Source: Myxococcales bacterium
GTDB lineage: Bacteria; Myxococcota; Myxococcia; Myxococcales; Anaeromyxobacteraceae
Reading direction: 5' to 3'
NCBI GenBank assembly: GCA_021806645.1
Contig: JAJZQX010000005.1
Span: forward strand, 246,345 to 310,344
Length of the DNA stretch: 64,000 nucleotides
The position numbers and the translations under genes were made by a program. Positions 46,545 through 55,385 of the stretch are shown here, piece by piece. Positions within the stretch are counted from its first letter, which is position 1. Every line of letters starts with the position of its first letter. The notes under the pieces are model-generated. The model worked only from the letters and a program-made list of their open reading frames with translations. It had not been told where the DNA came from and searched no databases.

Positions 46545-47165
46545 TCAGCGCGAAAAAGCCCCTGTCCAGAGCGACTTGCCGTGGCGCAGCGGCACGGTCT
46601 TCGAGCGCCGCGGCTCGAGCCCGTGGCGCTCCATCAGCGCCGTCAGCTCCTCGGGCGGGACCAGCTTCATGGCGCGGCGGATGAGCTCCAGCACCCCGGG
46701 CGCCGCCGGCGGCCCCTCCCCGCCGGGCAGCTGCAGCACCACCTGGCAGGTGCCGTGCGGCGCCAGCCACCCGGCGACCTGCTCCACCAGCGCCGCCGGC
46801 TGCAGGTACTCGAAGACCAGCGCGGCGTGGACCAGGTCGAAGCTGCCGGGCGGCGCGCGCCAGGCCAGCGCCGAGGTGCAGTAGAGTTCCAGCCTGGGGC
46901 CGAGGTGGAAGAACCGCTGCCGGCAGATGCCGAGGTACTGCAGGTTGACGTCGAGCCCGACCACGCGGCGCGTGACCGCCGGGGACACGTGCTCCAGCCC
47001 GTTGCCGGTGGCGCAGCCCACCACCAGGACCCGGTCCGGCTGGGCGGCGAGGTAGGCCTCCTGGAAGAGGGCCGAGAGCGGCGCCAGCTGGTCGAGGCCG
47101 CCGGCCCCCATGTGGCGCTCGTAGTCGGCGGCGGGGACGAGGCTCCACGGGTTCGGGGTGGTCAT
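46545..47165 (-). CDS. class I SAM-dependent methyltransferase
   Basis: 206 aa. Motif I is VLVVGCATGNGLEHV (about 46-60), motif II is VVGLDVNLQYL, and motif IV-like FDLVHAALVFEYL follows. The fold is clear but the substrate is not. In such families the Asn/Asp in motif II binds the ribose of SAM, and Asp is present here. It stands alone: the neighbour on its 3' side starts 54 bases away and its upstream region is the repeat-bearing gap. Confidence 0.85.
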   Translation of the reverse strand: MTTPNPWSLVPAADYERHMGAGGLDQLAPLSALFQEAYLAAQPDRVLVVGCATGNGLEHVSPAVTRRVVGLDVNLQYLGICRQRFFHLGPRLELYCTSALAWRAPPGSFDLVHAALVFEYLQPAALVEQVAGWLAPHGTCQVVLQLPGGEGPPAAPGVLELIRRAMKLVPPEELTALMERHGLEPRRSKTVPLRHGKSLWTGAFSR

Positions 47166-47244
47166 GGGGAGCGCAGGTTAACCCGGGGCGCGGCTCCGAT
47201 CACCGTCAAGATCGTGCTGACGGCCAGGGACGGCTCGACCATGT

Positions 47245-47963
47245 GACGGCGCCTGCCGGGGCCCGGCGGTTCGGCGCGTCCTTCCACCCGGCGGCGCCTT
47301 CGGGCGGGGAGCTACCAACCCCGGGACGGCGCCGGCCTGGGCCCGGCGAGCGGAGCCGCTCCGGCCCTCGTGCTGCGCGGCGCCACGAAGTAGCCGCGGG
47401 CCTCGACGCGCGGCGTGGGAACATGACGGGCGGGGCTGCGGAAACTTGATCCGCACCTGCTTCGCAGTGCGGATCTTCGGACAGTCCTCGCCCCGCACAA
47501 GGCAGCACGGCGCGCCGAGGCGAACGCTGCAAGTCCTGGCGCCGCTCCGCAAAGGGCCTCGCGTCCCGCCCGCCGGGCCCTTGGGCGGCGCCTTCCCCTG
47601 AGGGCGCCCCACGTCGCCCGGCGGTTCGGCGTCCAATCGCCCAGGCGCCGAAGTCGGGCGGGGCTGTCGCGCGAAGGCACACTTGCCGAGCACGCCCTCG
47701 AGGAAGCGCTGCCGAGGCGCGCCCGGATCCAGCGTGCGCGACGGCAACCGGAGCCTCGCCCGGGCCCGGTCGCTGACGCGGCAGGCGCTCCAGCGAGGCG
47801 ACCTTTGCCGGCGCGCCCCGCACCTCCAGCGGGCCGCGCGCCGAGGCCGGCGAGCAACCGACCGCGCGCGCAGGCCGTGTGCCGGAGCGGGACAGCCTCC
47901 CGCCCGCAGGCGCCGCCGGGCGGAAGGGCGCGCCGAACCGCCGGGCCCCCGGCAGGCGCCGTC
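47245..47963. repeat. long inverted repeat in an 877-base non-coding gap
   Basis: The arm at 47245-47298 is the inverse of 47909-47963 (about 54 bases, with only a few mismatches). A second inverted pair, CCAACCCCGGGACGGCGCC-type, lies at 47315-47333 and 47955-47973. A third partial copy of the core CCCGGCGGTTCGGCG is near 47609-47623. No frame in 47166-48042 has a ribosome site or recognisable protein. The arrangement resembles a miniature or REP-like element, with no transposase and no target-site duplication seen. Confidence 0.65.
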
Positions 47964-47984
47964 CCGGGGTTGGCGGTGCCAACG

Positions 47985-48013
47985 AAGAGAGCCGCCCCTC
48001 TCGAGGCGGCTCC
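47985..48013 (-). terminator. intrinsic terminator of the citrate synthase gene
   Basis: Minus strand GAGCCGCC, 8-base loop, GGCGGCTC (48011-47988), followed by a T/C-rich stretch CTCTTCGTT. It begins about 30 bases after the citrate synthase stop codon. Confidence 0.65.
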
Positions 48014-48042
48014 CGTCGAAGCTCGGTGACCGGCGAAGTGGC

Positions 48043-49371
48043 TCAAGCCAGCTTGCGGCCGCCCTCGGCGGCCCACTTCTCCAGCATGTCGGTGGTGACC
48101 GACTTGGGACGCTCGATGGCGTAGCCGAGGCCGCGGTCCCAGGTGATGTTGGCGAGCACGCCGAGCGCGCGGCCGACGCCGAAGAGCACGGTGTAGAAGT
48201 CCCACTCGCGGACGCCGTAGTACCACTGGATCACGCCGGAGTGCGCGTCCACGTTCGGCCACGGGTTCTTGGTCTTGCCGTGCTCGGTGAGGACGCCGGG
48301 CGCCACCTCGTAGATCATGTTGACGAGCTGGAAGAGCGGGTCGTTGGGCAGGTGCTTCTTGGCGAACTCGTTCTGCGCCACGTAGCGCGGGTCGGTCTTG
48401 CGGAGCACGGCGTGGCCGTACCCCGGGATCACCTGGCCCGAGTTGAGCGTGTCCCAGAGGAACTGCTTCAGCTCCTCCTTGGTGGGCAGCTTGTTGTTCA
48501 GCTTCCTCATCACGTTCTGGATCCAGCCGAGCACCTCCTGGTTGGCGAGGCCGTGCAGCGGGCCGGCCAGGCCGTTGATGCCGGCCGAGAGGGAGTAGTA
48601 GGCGTCGCTGAGCGCCGAGGCCACCAGGTGCGTGGTGTGGGCCGAGACGTTCCCCGACTCGTGGTCCGAGTGGAGGATGAAGTACATGCGGGCCACGTCG
48701 TCGTACGGCTTCTTCTGCCCGATCATGTGGGCGAAGTTGCCGCCCCAGTCGAGCTTGGGATCCGGGGCGATGAAGGTGTCGCCCTTGTACTTCATCCGGT
48801 AGATGTACGCGGCGACGGCCGGCAGCTTGGCCAGCAGGTTCATGGAATCCTCGTACATGGGATCCCACATGTCGTTCTTCTTGAGGCCACCCTCGCTGTA
48901 CCGCTTGAAGAAGACCGACTCACGCTGCATCGCCAGGATCGCCGAGGAGTAGAGCACCATCGGGTGCGAGTCGCGCGGCAGCGCGCGCAACACGTCGATC
49001 ACGTACTGCGGAACCTGGGAGCGGCCGCGCCAGTCCTCGACCACCTCGAGCGTCTGCGCCATGGTCGGCACCTCGCCGGTCAGCAGGTACCAGAAGAAGC
49101 CCTCGACGTAGGGCTGGTCGCTGCCGGGAACCTTGGGGAGCGCGGCGAACGTCTCCGGGATGGTCTTGCCGCGGAAGCGGATGCCTTCCTGCGGATCCAG
49201 GTAGGAGATGTCGGTCACCAGCGAGCGGACGTCGCGCGCTCCGCCGATGCACTGGCCGATGTTGACCTTGTCGATCACCACCTCGCCGAACTCCTTGTTC
49301 AGCTTGGTGATGCGAGGCCGGTGAGCCTCGATCTTCTCCTTGAGCTTCAGCTTCAGATTGGAGTCAGCCAT
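48043..49371 (-). CDS. gltA: citrate synthase, mitochondrial (eukaryote-like) type
   Basis: Condenses oxaloacetate and acetyl-CoA to citrate. 442 aa. Catalytic residues are His273 (NGLAGPLHGLANQEV), His320 (PGYGHAVLRKTDPRY) and Asp375 (WPNVDAHSG), almost exactly the numbering of pig citrate synthase (274/320/375). Flanking text such as HSDHESGNVSAHTTHL and YTVLFGVGRALGVL is eukaryote-like rather than like E. coli GltA, and no NADH-regulated N-terminal domain is present. Geobacteraceae are known to have such enzymes. The ATG gives the MADSNLKLKL start; 72 upstream in-frame bases are leader. The symbol should not be confused with the gliding gene gltA. Monocistronic, with its own promoter and terminator. 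Confidence 0.96.
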   Translation of the reverse strand: MADSNLKLKLKEKIEAHRPRITKLNKEFGEVVIDKVNIGQCIGGARDVRSLVTDISYLDPQEGIRFRGKTIPETFAALPKVPGSDQPYVEGFFWYLLTGEVPTMAQTLEVVEDWRGRSQVPQYVIDVLRALPRDSHPMVLYSSAILAMQRESVFFKRYSEGGLKKNDMWDPMYEDSMNLLAKLPAVAAYIYRMKYKGDTFIAPDPKLDWGGNFAHMIGQKKPYDDVARMYFILHSDHESGNVSAHTTHLVASALSDAYYSLSAGINGLAGPLHGLANQEVLGWIQNVMRKLNNKLPTKEELKQFLWDTLNSGQVIPGYGHAVLRKTDPRYVAQNEFAKKHLPNDPLFQLVNMIYEVAPGVLTEHGKTKNPWPNVDAHSGVIQWYYGVREWDFYTVLFGVGRALGVLANITWDRGLGYAIERPKSVTTDMLEKWAAEGGRKLA

Positions 49372-49441
49372 GGTGTGGTCTCCAGCCGGGGGCATGGTGG
49401 GTGCTGCGTAGGAAATCGTCGCGGGTGTACCGAGGGCACGC

Positions 49442-49471
49442 ATCCTACTTGCGCCCTCTCGCCAACTGCAA
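49442..49471 (-). promoter_or_regulatory. promoter candidate of the citrate synthase gene
   Basis: Minus strand TTGCAG (49471-49466), 18-base spacer, TAGGAT (49447-49442). The start would be near 49435, leaving a leader of about 64 bases. Confidence 0.45.
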
Positions 49472-49606
49472 ACGAGAAACGGGCGTAAGTCGTGGAGCCA
49501 GAAGGTCTATTTAGGACCTGGCCCAGCGAAATCCGGCTGCCTTTCCTCGCGCCTCCGGCAAGCTGCGACCCCAAGCCGCACGGTGTGGCTTCGGTCCGAG
49601 CTTGCC

Positions 49607-49657
49607 GCTCGAGCCGGATCGGACGCGCACCGGGACTTGCAGCTCGAGCCGGATCGG
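49607..49657. repeat. two direct copies of GCTCGAGCCGGATCGG
   Basis: Identical 16-base words at 49607-49622 and 49642-49657, offset by 35 bases, lie in the 337-base gap between the zinc-knuckle gene and citrate synthase. A partial third copy (AGCTGGATCCGG) follows near 49671. Besides these and the gltA promoter I see nothing in the gap. Confidence 0.6.
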
Positions 49658-49708
49658 GCACACGCCCGGGAGCTGGATCCGGCACCTACCGGGAGGATCA
49701 GCGAGGGA

Positions 49709-50149
49709 TCAGCGGCCGAGGCCGGCGGCGAGCGCGGCGGCGATCTGGGCGGCGAGCTGACCGTCGCGAGCGCGAGGCGCCTCGGCCGCGGGCGGCGCCT
49801 CCTCCCGAAGCGGCGTGACGGGGTCCACAGTTTCTGCGGACTCCCCCAGGGCCGCATCCTCCCGCGCCTTGCCCTTGCTGGCGGCCGAGCGACAGGGTCG
49901 GCACCAGGGCTGGTTCCGGATCGCGCCATCGGCCATCTTGCGCAGCCCGAACTGCAGGAGCGGCCGCATCTGGCGGCACTTCAAGCAGATCAGCGTGATG
50001 AAGACCTCGTTCCCGTCGGCGTCGTAGATGGACGACCGGCGACGCCTGGGGCGAGGTGGCCCGCCTGGCGTGGCGGCCTTCCTGGCCACCACGGGCTTCG
50101 ACTCGGCGCCCCGAACGTTGGCGGGCGCGACCATGACCTTGACGGCCAT
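49709..50149 (-). CDS. small zinc-knuckle protein of unknown function
   Basis: 146 aa, basic N-terminus. Residues about 40-90 contain two Cys pairs (CLKC and CRPC) 29 residues apart around a LQFGLRKM block, a plausible zinc-binding domain resembling zinc ribbons seen beside HNH or DNA-binding proteins. The C-terminal half is Ala/Glu-rich and ends in a helix (QLAAQIAAALAAGLGR). A sensible GC pattern and the paired Cys argue for a real gene. No named family is recognised. Confidence 0.7.
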   Translation of the reverse strand: MAVKVMVAPANVRGAESKPVVARKAATPGGPPRPRRRRSSIYDADGNEVFITLICLKCRQMRPLLQFGLRKMADGAIRNQPWCRPCRSAASKGKAREDAALGESAETVDPVTPLREEAPPAAEAPRARDGQLAAQIAAALAAGLGR

Positions 50150-50244
50150 CCTGGAACCTCCGGGCGAATGGAGCGACGTCCCCCTGCTGCTGGGGGTGGC
50201 ATCCAGACCCTAGGACACGGGTCTGACAACGGTCCGCGGCCGGA

Positions 50245-50895
50245 TCAGGCCGACGGGTCGATGACCCGCTCGGCGGCCGCGGAGAGCACCTTGTAGAGCG
50301 GCGCCAGGTCGCGGAACACGCCCAGCAGGTCTCCCACCCCCAGGCTGCGCGCCTCCTCGGCGCCGAAGACCACCCCGACGTCGAGCCCGGGCCCACCGAT
50401 CGCCAGCCCTTCCGCCAGCTCCAACCAGAAGGAAGCCGAGTGGGCCGGCGCCAGCTCGGGCAGCTCCTCGTGGTCCCAGCCGGCGAACTGGCGCAGCTTG
50501 CGAAACGGCTTTCCCTTCCTGGCCAGGTTGGCCGACTCGCGCCGCAGGGCCTCCGCCATCGCCACCCGGCGGGCCGACTCGCCGCGCACGCCGATGCGGG
50601 CGTGGAGGTGGGCCCGGGTCATGGCCACGCCGAGGTAGGGGACGCCCCGCCACCCGCGCGGCGTGTCGGCGAAGACCACCAGCACCTCCCCGGGGGCGTG
50701 GCCACGGCGGGGCGCCGGCCTCGCCTGGTGGGTGTGGAGCGGCCGGCCGCTGAGCCGGGAGAGCCCGCCCAGGCACTGGGCGCCGATGGCCTGGAGCTTG
50801 GGCTGGAGGACCGCTTCCAGCGCGGCGGCCCGCTGCCCCGGGTCGTCGATCTCGAAGAGCTCGAAGTCCGCTGGACCGAGACCGAGACCTGCCAT
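50245..50895 (-). CDS. DUF1054/UPF0637-like protein (YktB type)
   Basis: 216 aa. The pattern DFELFEI, QPKLQAIGAQCLGGLSRLSG, VVFADTPRGWRGVPYLGVAMTRAHLHARI matches the order of conserved blocks in the Bacillus YktB family (DF..F, PKL..LG, LS.L.G, VAF...RGYK..PHFQIG). The function of that family is unknown. An ATG is preferred over a GTG 6 bases upstream. It is divergent from the WYL regulator pair (76-base gap to the chosen GTG), so it might be controlled by them. Confidence 0.72.
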   Translation of the reverse strand: MAGLGLGPADFELFEIDDPGQRAAALEAVLQPKLQAIGAQCLGGLSRLSGRPLHTHQARPAPRRGHAPGEVLVVFADTPRGWRGVPYLGVAMTRAHLHARIGVRGESARRVAMAEALRRESANLARKGKPFRKLRQFAGWDHEELPELAPAHSASFWLELAEGLAIGGPGLDVGVVFGAEEARSLGVGDLLGVFRDLAPLYKVLSAAAERVIDPSA

Positions 50896-50970
50896 GCGCA
50901 CCGCCGGCGAAGAGAAGGTCCGATGCTACCACACGTTGACTCCCCCGGGCCGCGATGCGAGGTTTCTCCC

Positions 50971-51972
50971 GTGCAGAAAGCCCAGCGTTTGCTCGACCTC
51001 GCGGCGTTTCTCCTGCGGGCGGCGGAGCCGGTCTCCTGGCGCGAGATCCAGGAGCAGTTCGCCGACGACTACGGCGGCTCGGGCGAGGCGGCCATCCGGA
51101 AGTTCGAGCGTGACAAGGCCGACCTGCTGGAGCTGGCCATCCCCATCCGCTACGAGCCGGGCGACGAGGACCTGACCGCCGGCTACCTGATCGACAAGGA
51201 CGAGTTCTACCTCCCCGACCTCAAGCTGCCCCCCGAGGACCTGGCCATGCTCTACGTGGCCGGCTCGGCGGCGCTGGCCTCCGGCTCGTTCCCCTACTCG
51301 CGCGATCTCGCCCACGCCATGAACAAGCTCAGCTTCGCGGCGCGGGCCCCGGGCGCCTCGGAGGCGGCCGCGCTGGCCACCCACCACCTCTCCCGCCCCG
51401 ACACCGCCGGGACCGCCACCTCGCTGCTGGAGGAGCTCTCCCGGGCGGTGGCCATGAAGAAGCGGGTGCGGCTCACCTACGCGGGGGCCGAGCGGCGCGC
51501 CCGCACCGAGCGCGACCTCGATCCCTACGGGCTCTTCCAGAAGGGCGGCGCCTGGTTCGTCACCGGCTGGTGCCACCTGCGCAAGGCCCAGCGGACCTTC
51601 CACCTGGCCCGCATCGAGCGGCTCACCGTCAACCCCAAGGCGCCGCGCACCCCCGACTTCACGCCGCGCAAGGACCTGCCGCTGGCCGAGGTGGCGACGC
51701 GGGAGACCTGGGAGTTCACCGTCCACGCGCCGCAGCGCTGCCGGGTCCGGCTGGAGCCGCCGGTCTCGCCCGAGGTGCTGGCCAGCTTCGGCCCTCGCGC
51801 CCGGCTCAAGGAGGACGGCGCCGCCACCGTCGTCGAGCTCGACGCCACCAACGGCGAGGGGCTGGTGCGCCACGTCCTCTCGCTGGCCGACCGGGCCGAG
51901 CTGCTCTCGCCCAGGCCGCTGCGCGACCGGGCCCGCGCCATCCTCGCCGATCTCGCCAGGAGGGTGGCGTGA
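50971..51972 (+). CDS. WYL-domain transcriptional regulator (first of a pair)
   Basis: 333 aa, with an N-terminal winged helix (QKAQRLLDLAAFLLRAAEPVSWREIQEQF), a linking region and a WYL domain (about 150-235) where the signature reads GAWFVTGWCHLRKAQRTFHLARIE, so the eponymous W-Y-L is altered to W-F-V. A C-terminal extension follows. Such proteins bind nucleic acid ligands or nucleotides and regulate DNA-damage or defence genes; PafB/PafC pairs are a known precedent. The GTG is chosen for its GAGG site; an ATG at 50923 would add 16 residues. It overlaps the next gene by 4 bases. Confidence 0.85.
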   Translation: MQKAQRLLDLAAFLLRAAEPVSWREIQEQFADDYGGSGEAAIRKFERDKADLLELAIPIRYEPGDEDLTAGYLIDKDEFYLPDLKLPPEDLAMLYVAGSAALASGSFPYSRDLAHAMNKLSFAARAPGASEAAALATHHLSRPDTAGTATSLLEELSRAVAMKKRVRLTYAGAERRARTERDLDPYGLFQKGGAWFVTGWCHLRKAQRTFHLARIERLTVNPKAPRTPDFTPRKDLPLAEVATRETWEFTVHAPQRCRVRLEPPVSPEVLASFGPRARLKEDGAATVVELDATNGEGLVRHVLSLADRAELLSPRPLRDRARAILADLARRVA

Positions 51973-53042
51973 AGTCGGCGCCGAAGCGGCGCGCCGCCGG
52001 CGGGAAGAAGGCCCCCGCCCCCGCTCGTCCCAAGCCAATGGCCCCGCGCCAGTCCCCGGCCCCGGCCCCGGCCGCCCACCGCCACGAGGCCGAGGCCGGC
52101 AAGAACGACCCCCGCGAGCGGCTGCGGCGCGTGCTCTTCCTCGTCCCCTACGCGGTACAGCACCCCGGCATCCTGGTGCGGGAGCTGGCGCGCCGCTGCG
52201 GCGTGACCGAGTCGGAGCTGCTCGAGGACCTCGACTTCCTCATGGAGGTCGGCTCGCCGCCGTTCGCGCCCGACGACTTCCTCGACCTCTACGTGGAGGG
52301 CGACCGGGTCCACGTCGCGCTCCACCAGAGCTTCACGCGCCCGCCCCGCTTCACCGAGAGCGAGGCGGCCGGGCTGGCGGCGGCGGCCCGGGCCCTGGGC
52401 GGCGAGGGGCGCGAGCGGGCCGTCAAGGCGCTGCGCGACTCGGTGCCGCGCGACCGGCGCGCCTCGTTCGACGAGCTGGTGGACCGGATCTACGCCGGGG
52501 CCCCGCCGGCCCGCGACTCGGTGCTGGGGCGGCTGCAGCGGTCCATCGCCGAGCGGCGCGCCGTCAAGCTCACCTACCAGTCGGCCTCGTCGTCCACCGA
52601 GGCCGAGCGGGTGGTCCACCCCTACACCCTGGCCCAGCGGCTGGGCCACTGGTACCTCTACGGCCACGACGTCTCGCGGGCCAGGCCGCTGGCCTTCCGC
52701 ATCGACCGGATCCGCGACTGCGCGCTGACCGAGCAGCGCTTCGAGGCGCCGTCGGACGCCGAGCTGGCCAGGGCCCGGCTCTTCTCCGAGCCGACCGGGG
52801 AAGGGATCCGGGTGCGGCTCGGGCCGCTGGCGGCGGCCTGGGCGCTGGCCCGGCCCGGGGCCATGGAGCTGGTGAAGCGGACCGACGGCGGCGGCGCGGT
52901 GGTGGAGCTGAAGGGGGTCTCGGAGGAGTGGGCCACGCGCTTCGCCCTCTCCTTCGGCGGTGGCGCCGAGGTGATCGGGCCGGCCAGCGCGGCCAGGCAC
53001 TTCGCGGAGGCGGTGCGGAAGGCGCTGGCGAGGTACTCTTAG
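51969..53042 (+). CDS. WYL-domain transcriptional regulator (second of a pair)
   Basis: 357 aa, starting at a GTG in the stop of the first regulator (GTGA). A basic, Ala/Pro-rich N-terminus (1-45) comes before a winged helix (LVRELARRCGVTESELLEDLDFL), and the WYL domain (about 195-260) keeps the motif GHWYLYGHD. Together the two look like a PafB/PafC-type heterodimer: both have the same layout, yet one has lost the exact motif. No proteasome genes are nearby, so the targets are unknown. The end overlaps a convergent gene by 4 bases. Confidence 0.87.
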   Translation: MKSAPKRRAAGGKKAPAPARPKPMAPRQSPAPAPAAHRHEAEAGKNDPRERLRRVLFLVPYAVQHPGILVRELARRCGVTESELLEDLDFLMEVGSPPFAPDDFLDLYVEGDRVHVALHQSFTRPPRFTESEAAGLAAAARALGGEGRERAVKALRDSVPRDRRASFDELVDRIYAGAPPARDSVLGRLQRSIAERRAVKLTYQSASSSTEAERVVHPYTLAQRLGHWYLYGHDVSRARPLAFRIDRIRDCALTEQRFEAPSDAELARARLFSEPTGEGIRVRLGPLAAAWALARPGAMELVKRTDGGGAVVELKGVSEEWATRFALSFGGGAEVIGPASAARHFAEAVRKALARYS

Positions 53043-53923
53043 CGTTTGACCTGGGCCCACTCGAAGAGCAGGTCGGCCACCACGGCCAGGTCGTGGTCGC
53101 CGCGGCCGCTGGCCACCGCGTCGGCCAGCAGCTTGCGGGCCGCCTCGTTGACCGGGAGCCTGGCGCCCTGCTCGGCGGCCGCCTCCTGCGCCAGCCGCTG
53201 GTCCTTCTCGACCAGCCGCGTCGCCACCCGCGGGGCGTAGTCGCCGGCCAGCATCTGCTCCCCCTTCATCAGGTGGAACGGCGAGTGGAAGGTGGAGGCC
53301 TGCAGCACCTCCAGCACCTTGGCCGGGTCGAGCCCGCCCGAGGCGCCCAGGGTCAGCGCCTCGCCGAGGCCGGTGGCCATGGCGGCCCCCACCACGTTGA
53401 CGCAGAGCTTGGCCAGCGAGGCGTGGACCGCCGAGTCGAGCTCGAAGAGCCGGGCGCTGATGGCGTGGAGCGCCGGGCGGACCTTGGCGAGCGCCTCGGC
53501 CGGGCCGCCGGCCACCAGCACCAGCTGCGCCTGCTCGGCGGCGCTGCGCGAGCCGAGCATGGGCGCGGCCACGAACAGGGCCCCCTGCCTGTTGACCCGC
53601 TCCCCGATCGACCGGGTGGAGCGGGTGCCTGAGGTGCCGAGATCGACCAGCACCGCCCCCTTGGCGAGGCCGGCCAGCGCGCCGTCGGGGCCGTCGAGCA
53701 CCGCGTCGTTGGCCTGGTCGTCGGTGACGCAGAGGAAGACCGCGTCCCGCCCGGCGGCGCAGGCGCGTGGCGTGTCGGCCCGGGTCGCCCCCTTCTTCAC
53801 CAGCGCGTCGGCGGTGGACGGCGTTCTCGTCCAGACCGCCAGCTCGTGACCGGCCTTGCGGAGGTTGTTGGCGACGGGCTCGCCCATGGTGCCGAGCCCG
53901 ATGAAGCCGAGGCGGAGGCGCAT
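53039..53923 (-). CDS. NAD(P)-dependent beta-hydroxyacid dehydrogenase
   Basis: 294 aa of the 3-hydroxyisobutyrate dehydrogenase family. The N-terminal Rossmann motif is GFIGLGTMG. The substrate motif (APMLGSRSAAEQAQL) and catalytic Lys (in LAKLCVNVV) are present. The WTRTPS segment after the second beta strand, with Arg, hints at NADP preference, as in glyoxylate/succinic semialdehyde reductases, which it resembles most. The start at MRLRLG gives the normal N-terminus. It is convergent with the WYL pair. Confidence 0.88.
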   Translation of the reverse strand: MRLRLGFIGLGTMGEPVANNLRKAGHELAVWTRTPSTADALVKKGATRADTPRACAAGRDAVFLCVTDDQANDAVLDGPDGALAGLAKGAVLVDLGTSGTRSTRSIGERVNRQGALFVAAPMLGSRSAAEQAQLVLVAGGPAEALAKVRPALHAISARLFELDSAVHASLAKLCVNVVGAAMATGLGEALTLGASGGLDPAKVLEVLQASTFHSPFHLMKGEQMLAGDYAPRVATRLVEKDQRLAQEAAAEQGARLPVNEAARKLLADAVASGRGDHDLAVVADLLFEWAQVKR

Positions 53924-54080
53924 GGAAGGATCCTTGGCAAAGCCGGGTGAAGGCGGCAAGGTCAAAGTGGACGAGGGGCCGCCCGCCGGCGCGTGCTCCA
54001 CGCTGGATCGGCGAGGCGATTCCTGCCACGATCGCCGTCCTTCGCTGGTTCCACGGCGTCGGAAGGATCGGTTCGCGGGC

Positions 54081-55301
54081 ATGGCTTCACACGACGTGGT
54101 GGTGGTGGGCGGCGGCATCAGCGGGCTGTCGCTGGCCTGGCGGGCGGCGCAGGACGGGAAGCGGGTGCTGCTGCTGGAGAAGGCGGGGCGACTGGGCGGC
54201 TGCCTCCACTCCGAGCGGACCGCCGGCGGCTACTGGTTCGAGCTGGGCGCCCACACCGCCTACAACTCCTACGGCCACTTCCTCGACGTGGCGGTCGGCG
54301 CCGGCGTGGCCGGGCTGGTGCGCGAGCGGGGGCCGGCCCGCGCCCGCATCGGCCTGCTCACCCATGGTGAATACCGCTGGCTGACGCCGCCCAGGGTCCT
54401 GCTCCAGCTCAACTGGCTGGAGGCGGCCGTCCACCTGCCGGTGGGGCTGCTCGCCTCCAAGGAGGGACAGACCGTCTACTCGCGCTTCTCACGGCTGCTG
54501 GGGCGCGGCAACTACGACCGGGTGCTCGGGCCGTTCCTCTCGGCGGTCCCCTCGCAGCGCGCCGACGGCTTTCCGCTCTCCGGTCCCGGCTCGCTCTTCA
54601 AGAAGCGGCCGCGGCGCAAGGAGTTCGTCAGGTCGTTCGGCTTCGACGGCGGGCTGCAGGTGGTCTGCGACGCGGCGGCGAAGACCAACGGCGTGACGGT
54701 GGAGACCGGCGTGGGCGTGGAGGCGGTGGCGAAGCGGGGCGACGGCTTCGCGGTCACCACCGCCGACGGCCGGACCGTCGAGGCGCCGGTGCTGGCGCTG
54801 GCCATCCCTCCCGGCGTCGCGGCGGCGCTGCTGCGCCCCCGGTTCGGCGAGCTGGCCTCCCACCTCTCCAGCATCGGCTCGGTGACCGTCGAGAGCCTGG
54901 GCGTGGTGCTGCCGCGCGGGAAGGCCTGGATGCCCGAGTGCGCCTTCGTGGTGCCGGTGGACGACCAGTTCTTCTCCTGCGTGACCCGCGATCCGTTCCC
55001 CGACCCGGAGCAGCGCGCCTTCGCCTTCCACTTCCGGCCCGGCCTGACGCGGGCCGAGCGGCTACAGCGGGCCCTGGAGGTGTTGAAGGTGACTGAGGCC
55101 GACCTGCTCCACGTCGCCGAGCGGAGCCGGACGCTGCCGTCCCCGGCGCTGGGGCACGGGGCCATCGTCGCCGATCTCGACCACCACCTGGCCGGTGGCA
55201 GGCTCATGCTCACCGGGAACTACTTCGACGGGCTCGCGATCGAGGACTGCGTCTCGCGCTCCTTCGCGGAGTGGGCGCGGGTCGCCGCGGCCGGGACGTA
55301 G
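54081..55301 (+). CDS. FAD-dependent protoporphyrinogen oxidase-like protein
   Basis: 406 aa. The dinucleotide motif VVVGGGISGLSLAWRAA followed by LLLEKAGRLGGCL is typical of the amine oxidase/PPOX family. The C-terminal FAD block reads GRLMLTGNYFDGLAIEDCV. It may oxidise protoporphyrinogen IX in heme synthesis, but phytoene-desaturase-type flavoproteins share these motifs. At 406 aa it is shorter than typical HemG/HemY (about 450-470). No other heme gene is nearby. It diverges from the dehydrogenase gene. Confidence 0.78.
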   Translation: MASHDVVVVGGGISGLSLAWRAAQDGKRVLLLEKAGRLGGCLHSERTAGGYWFELGAHTAYNSYGHFLDVAVGAGVAGLVRERGPARARIGLLTHGEYRWLTPPRVLLQLNWLEAAVHLPVGLLASKEGQTVYSRFSRLLGRGNYDRVLGPFLSAVPSQRADGFPLSGPGSLFKKRPRRKEFVRSFGFDGGLQVVCDAAAKTNGVTVETGVGVEAVAKRGDGFAVTTADGRTVEAPVLALAIPPGVAAALLRPRFGELASHLSSIGSVTVESLGVVLPRGKAWMPECAFVVPVDDQFFSCVTRDPFPDPEQRAFAFHFRPGLTRAERLQRALEVLKVTEADLLHVAERSRTLPSPALGHGAIVADLDHHLAGGRLMLTGNYFDGLAIEDCVSRSFAEWARVAAAGT

Positions 55302-55385
55302 CCGGGCGCCATGCCGGCAGGGCCACTTGCGCGATAGGCCCTGGGCCACCTTGCGCGGCACCGGGGCCCGGAACAGGTTCACGTC

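Noticed and set aside
47166..48042. Several open frames (over 180 codons) in the repeat-bearing gap
   Set aside because: All are Arg/Pro/Ala-rich, lack ribosome sites, conflict with the inverted repeats and resemble no protein family.
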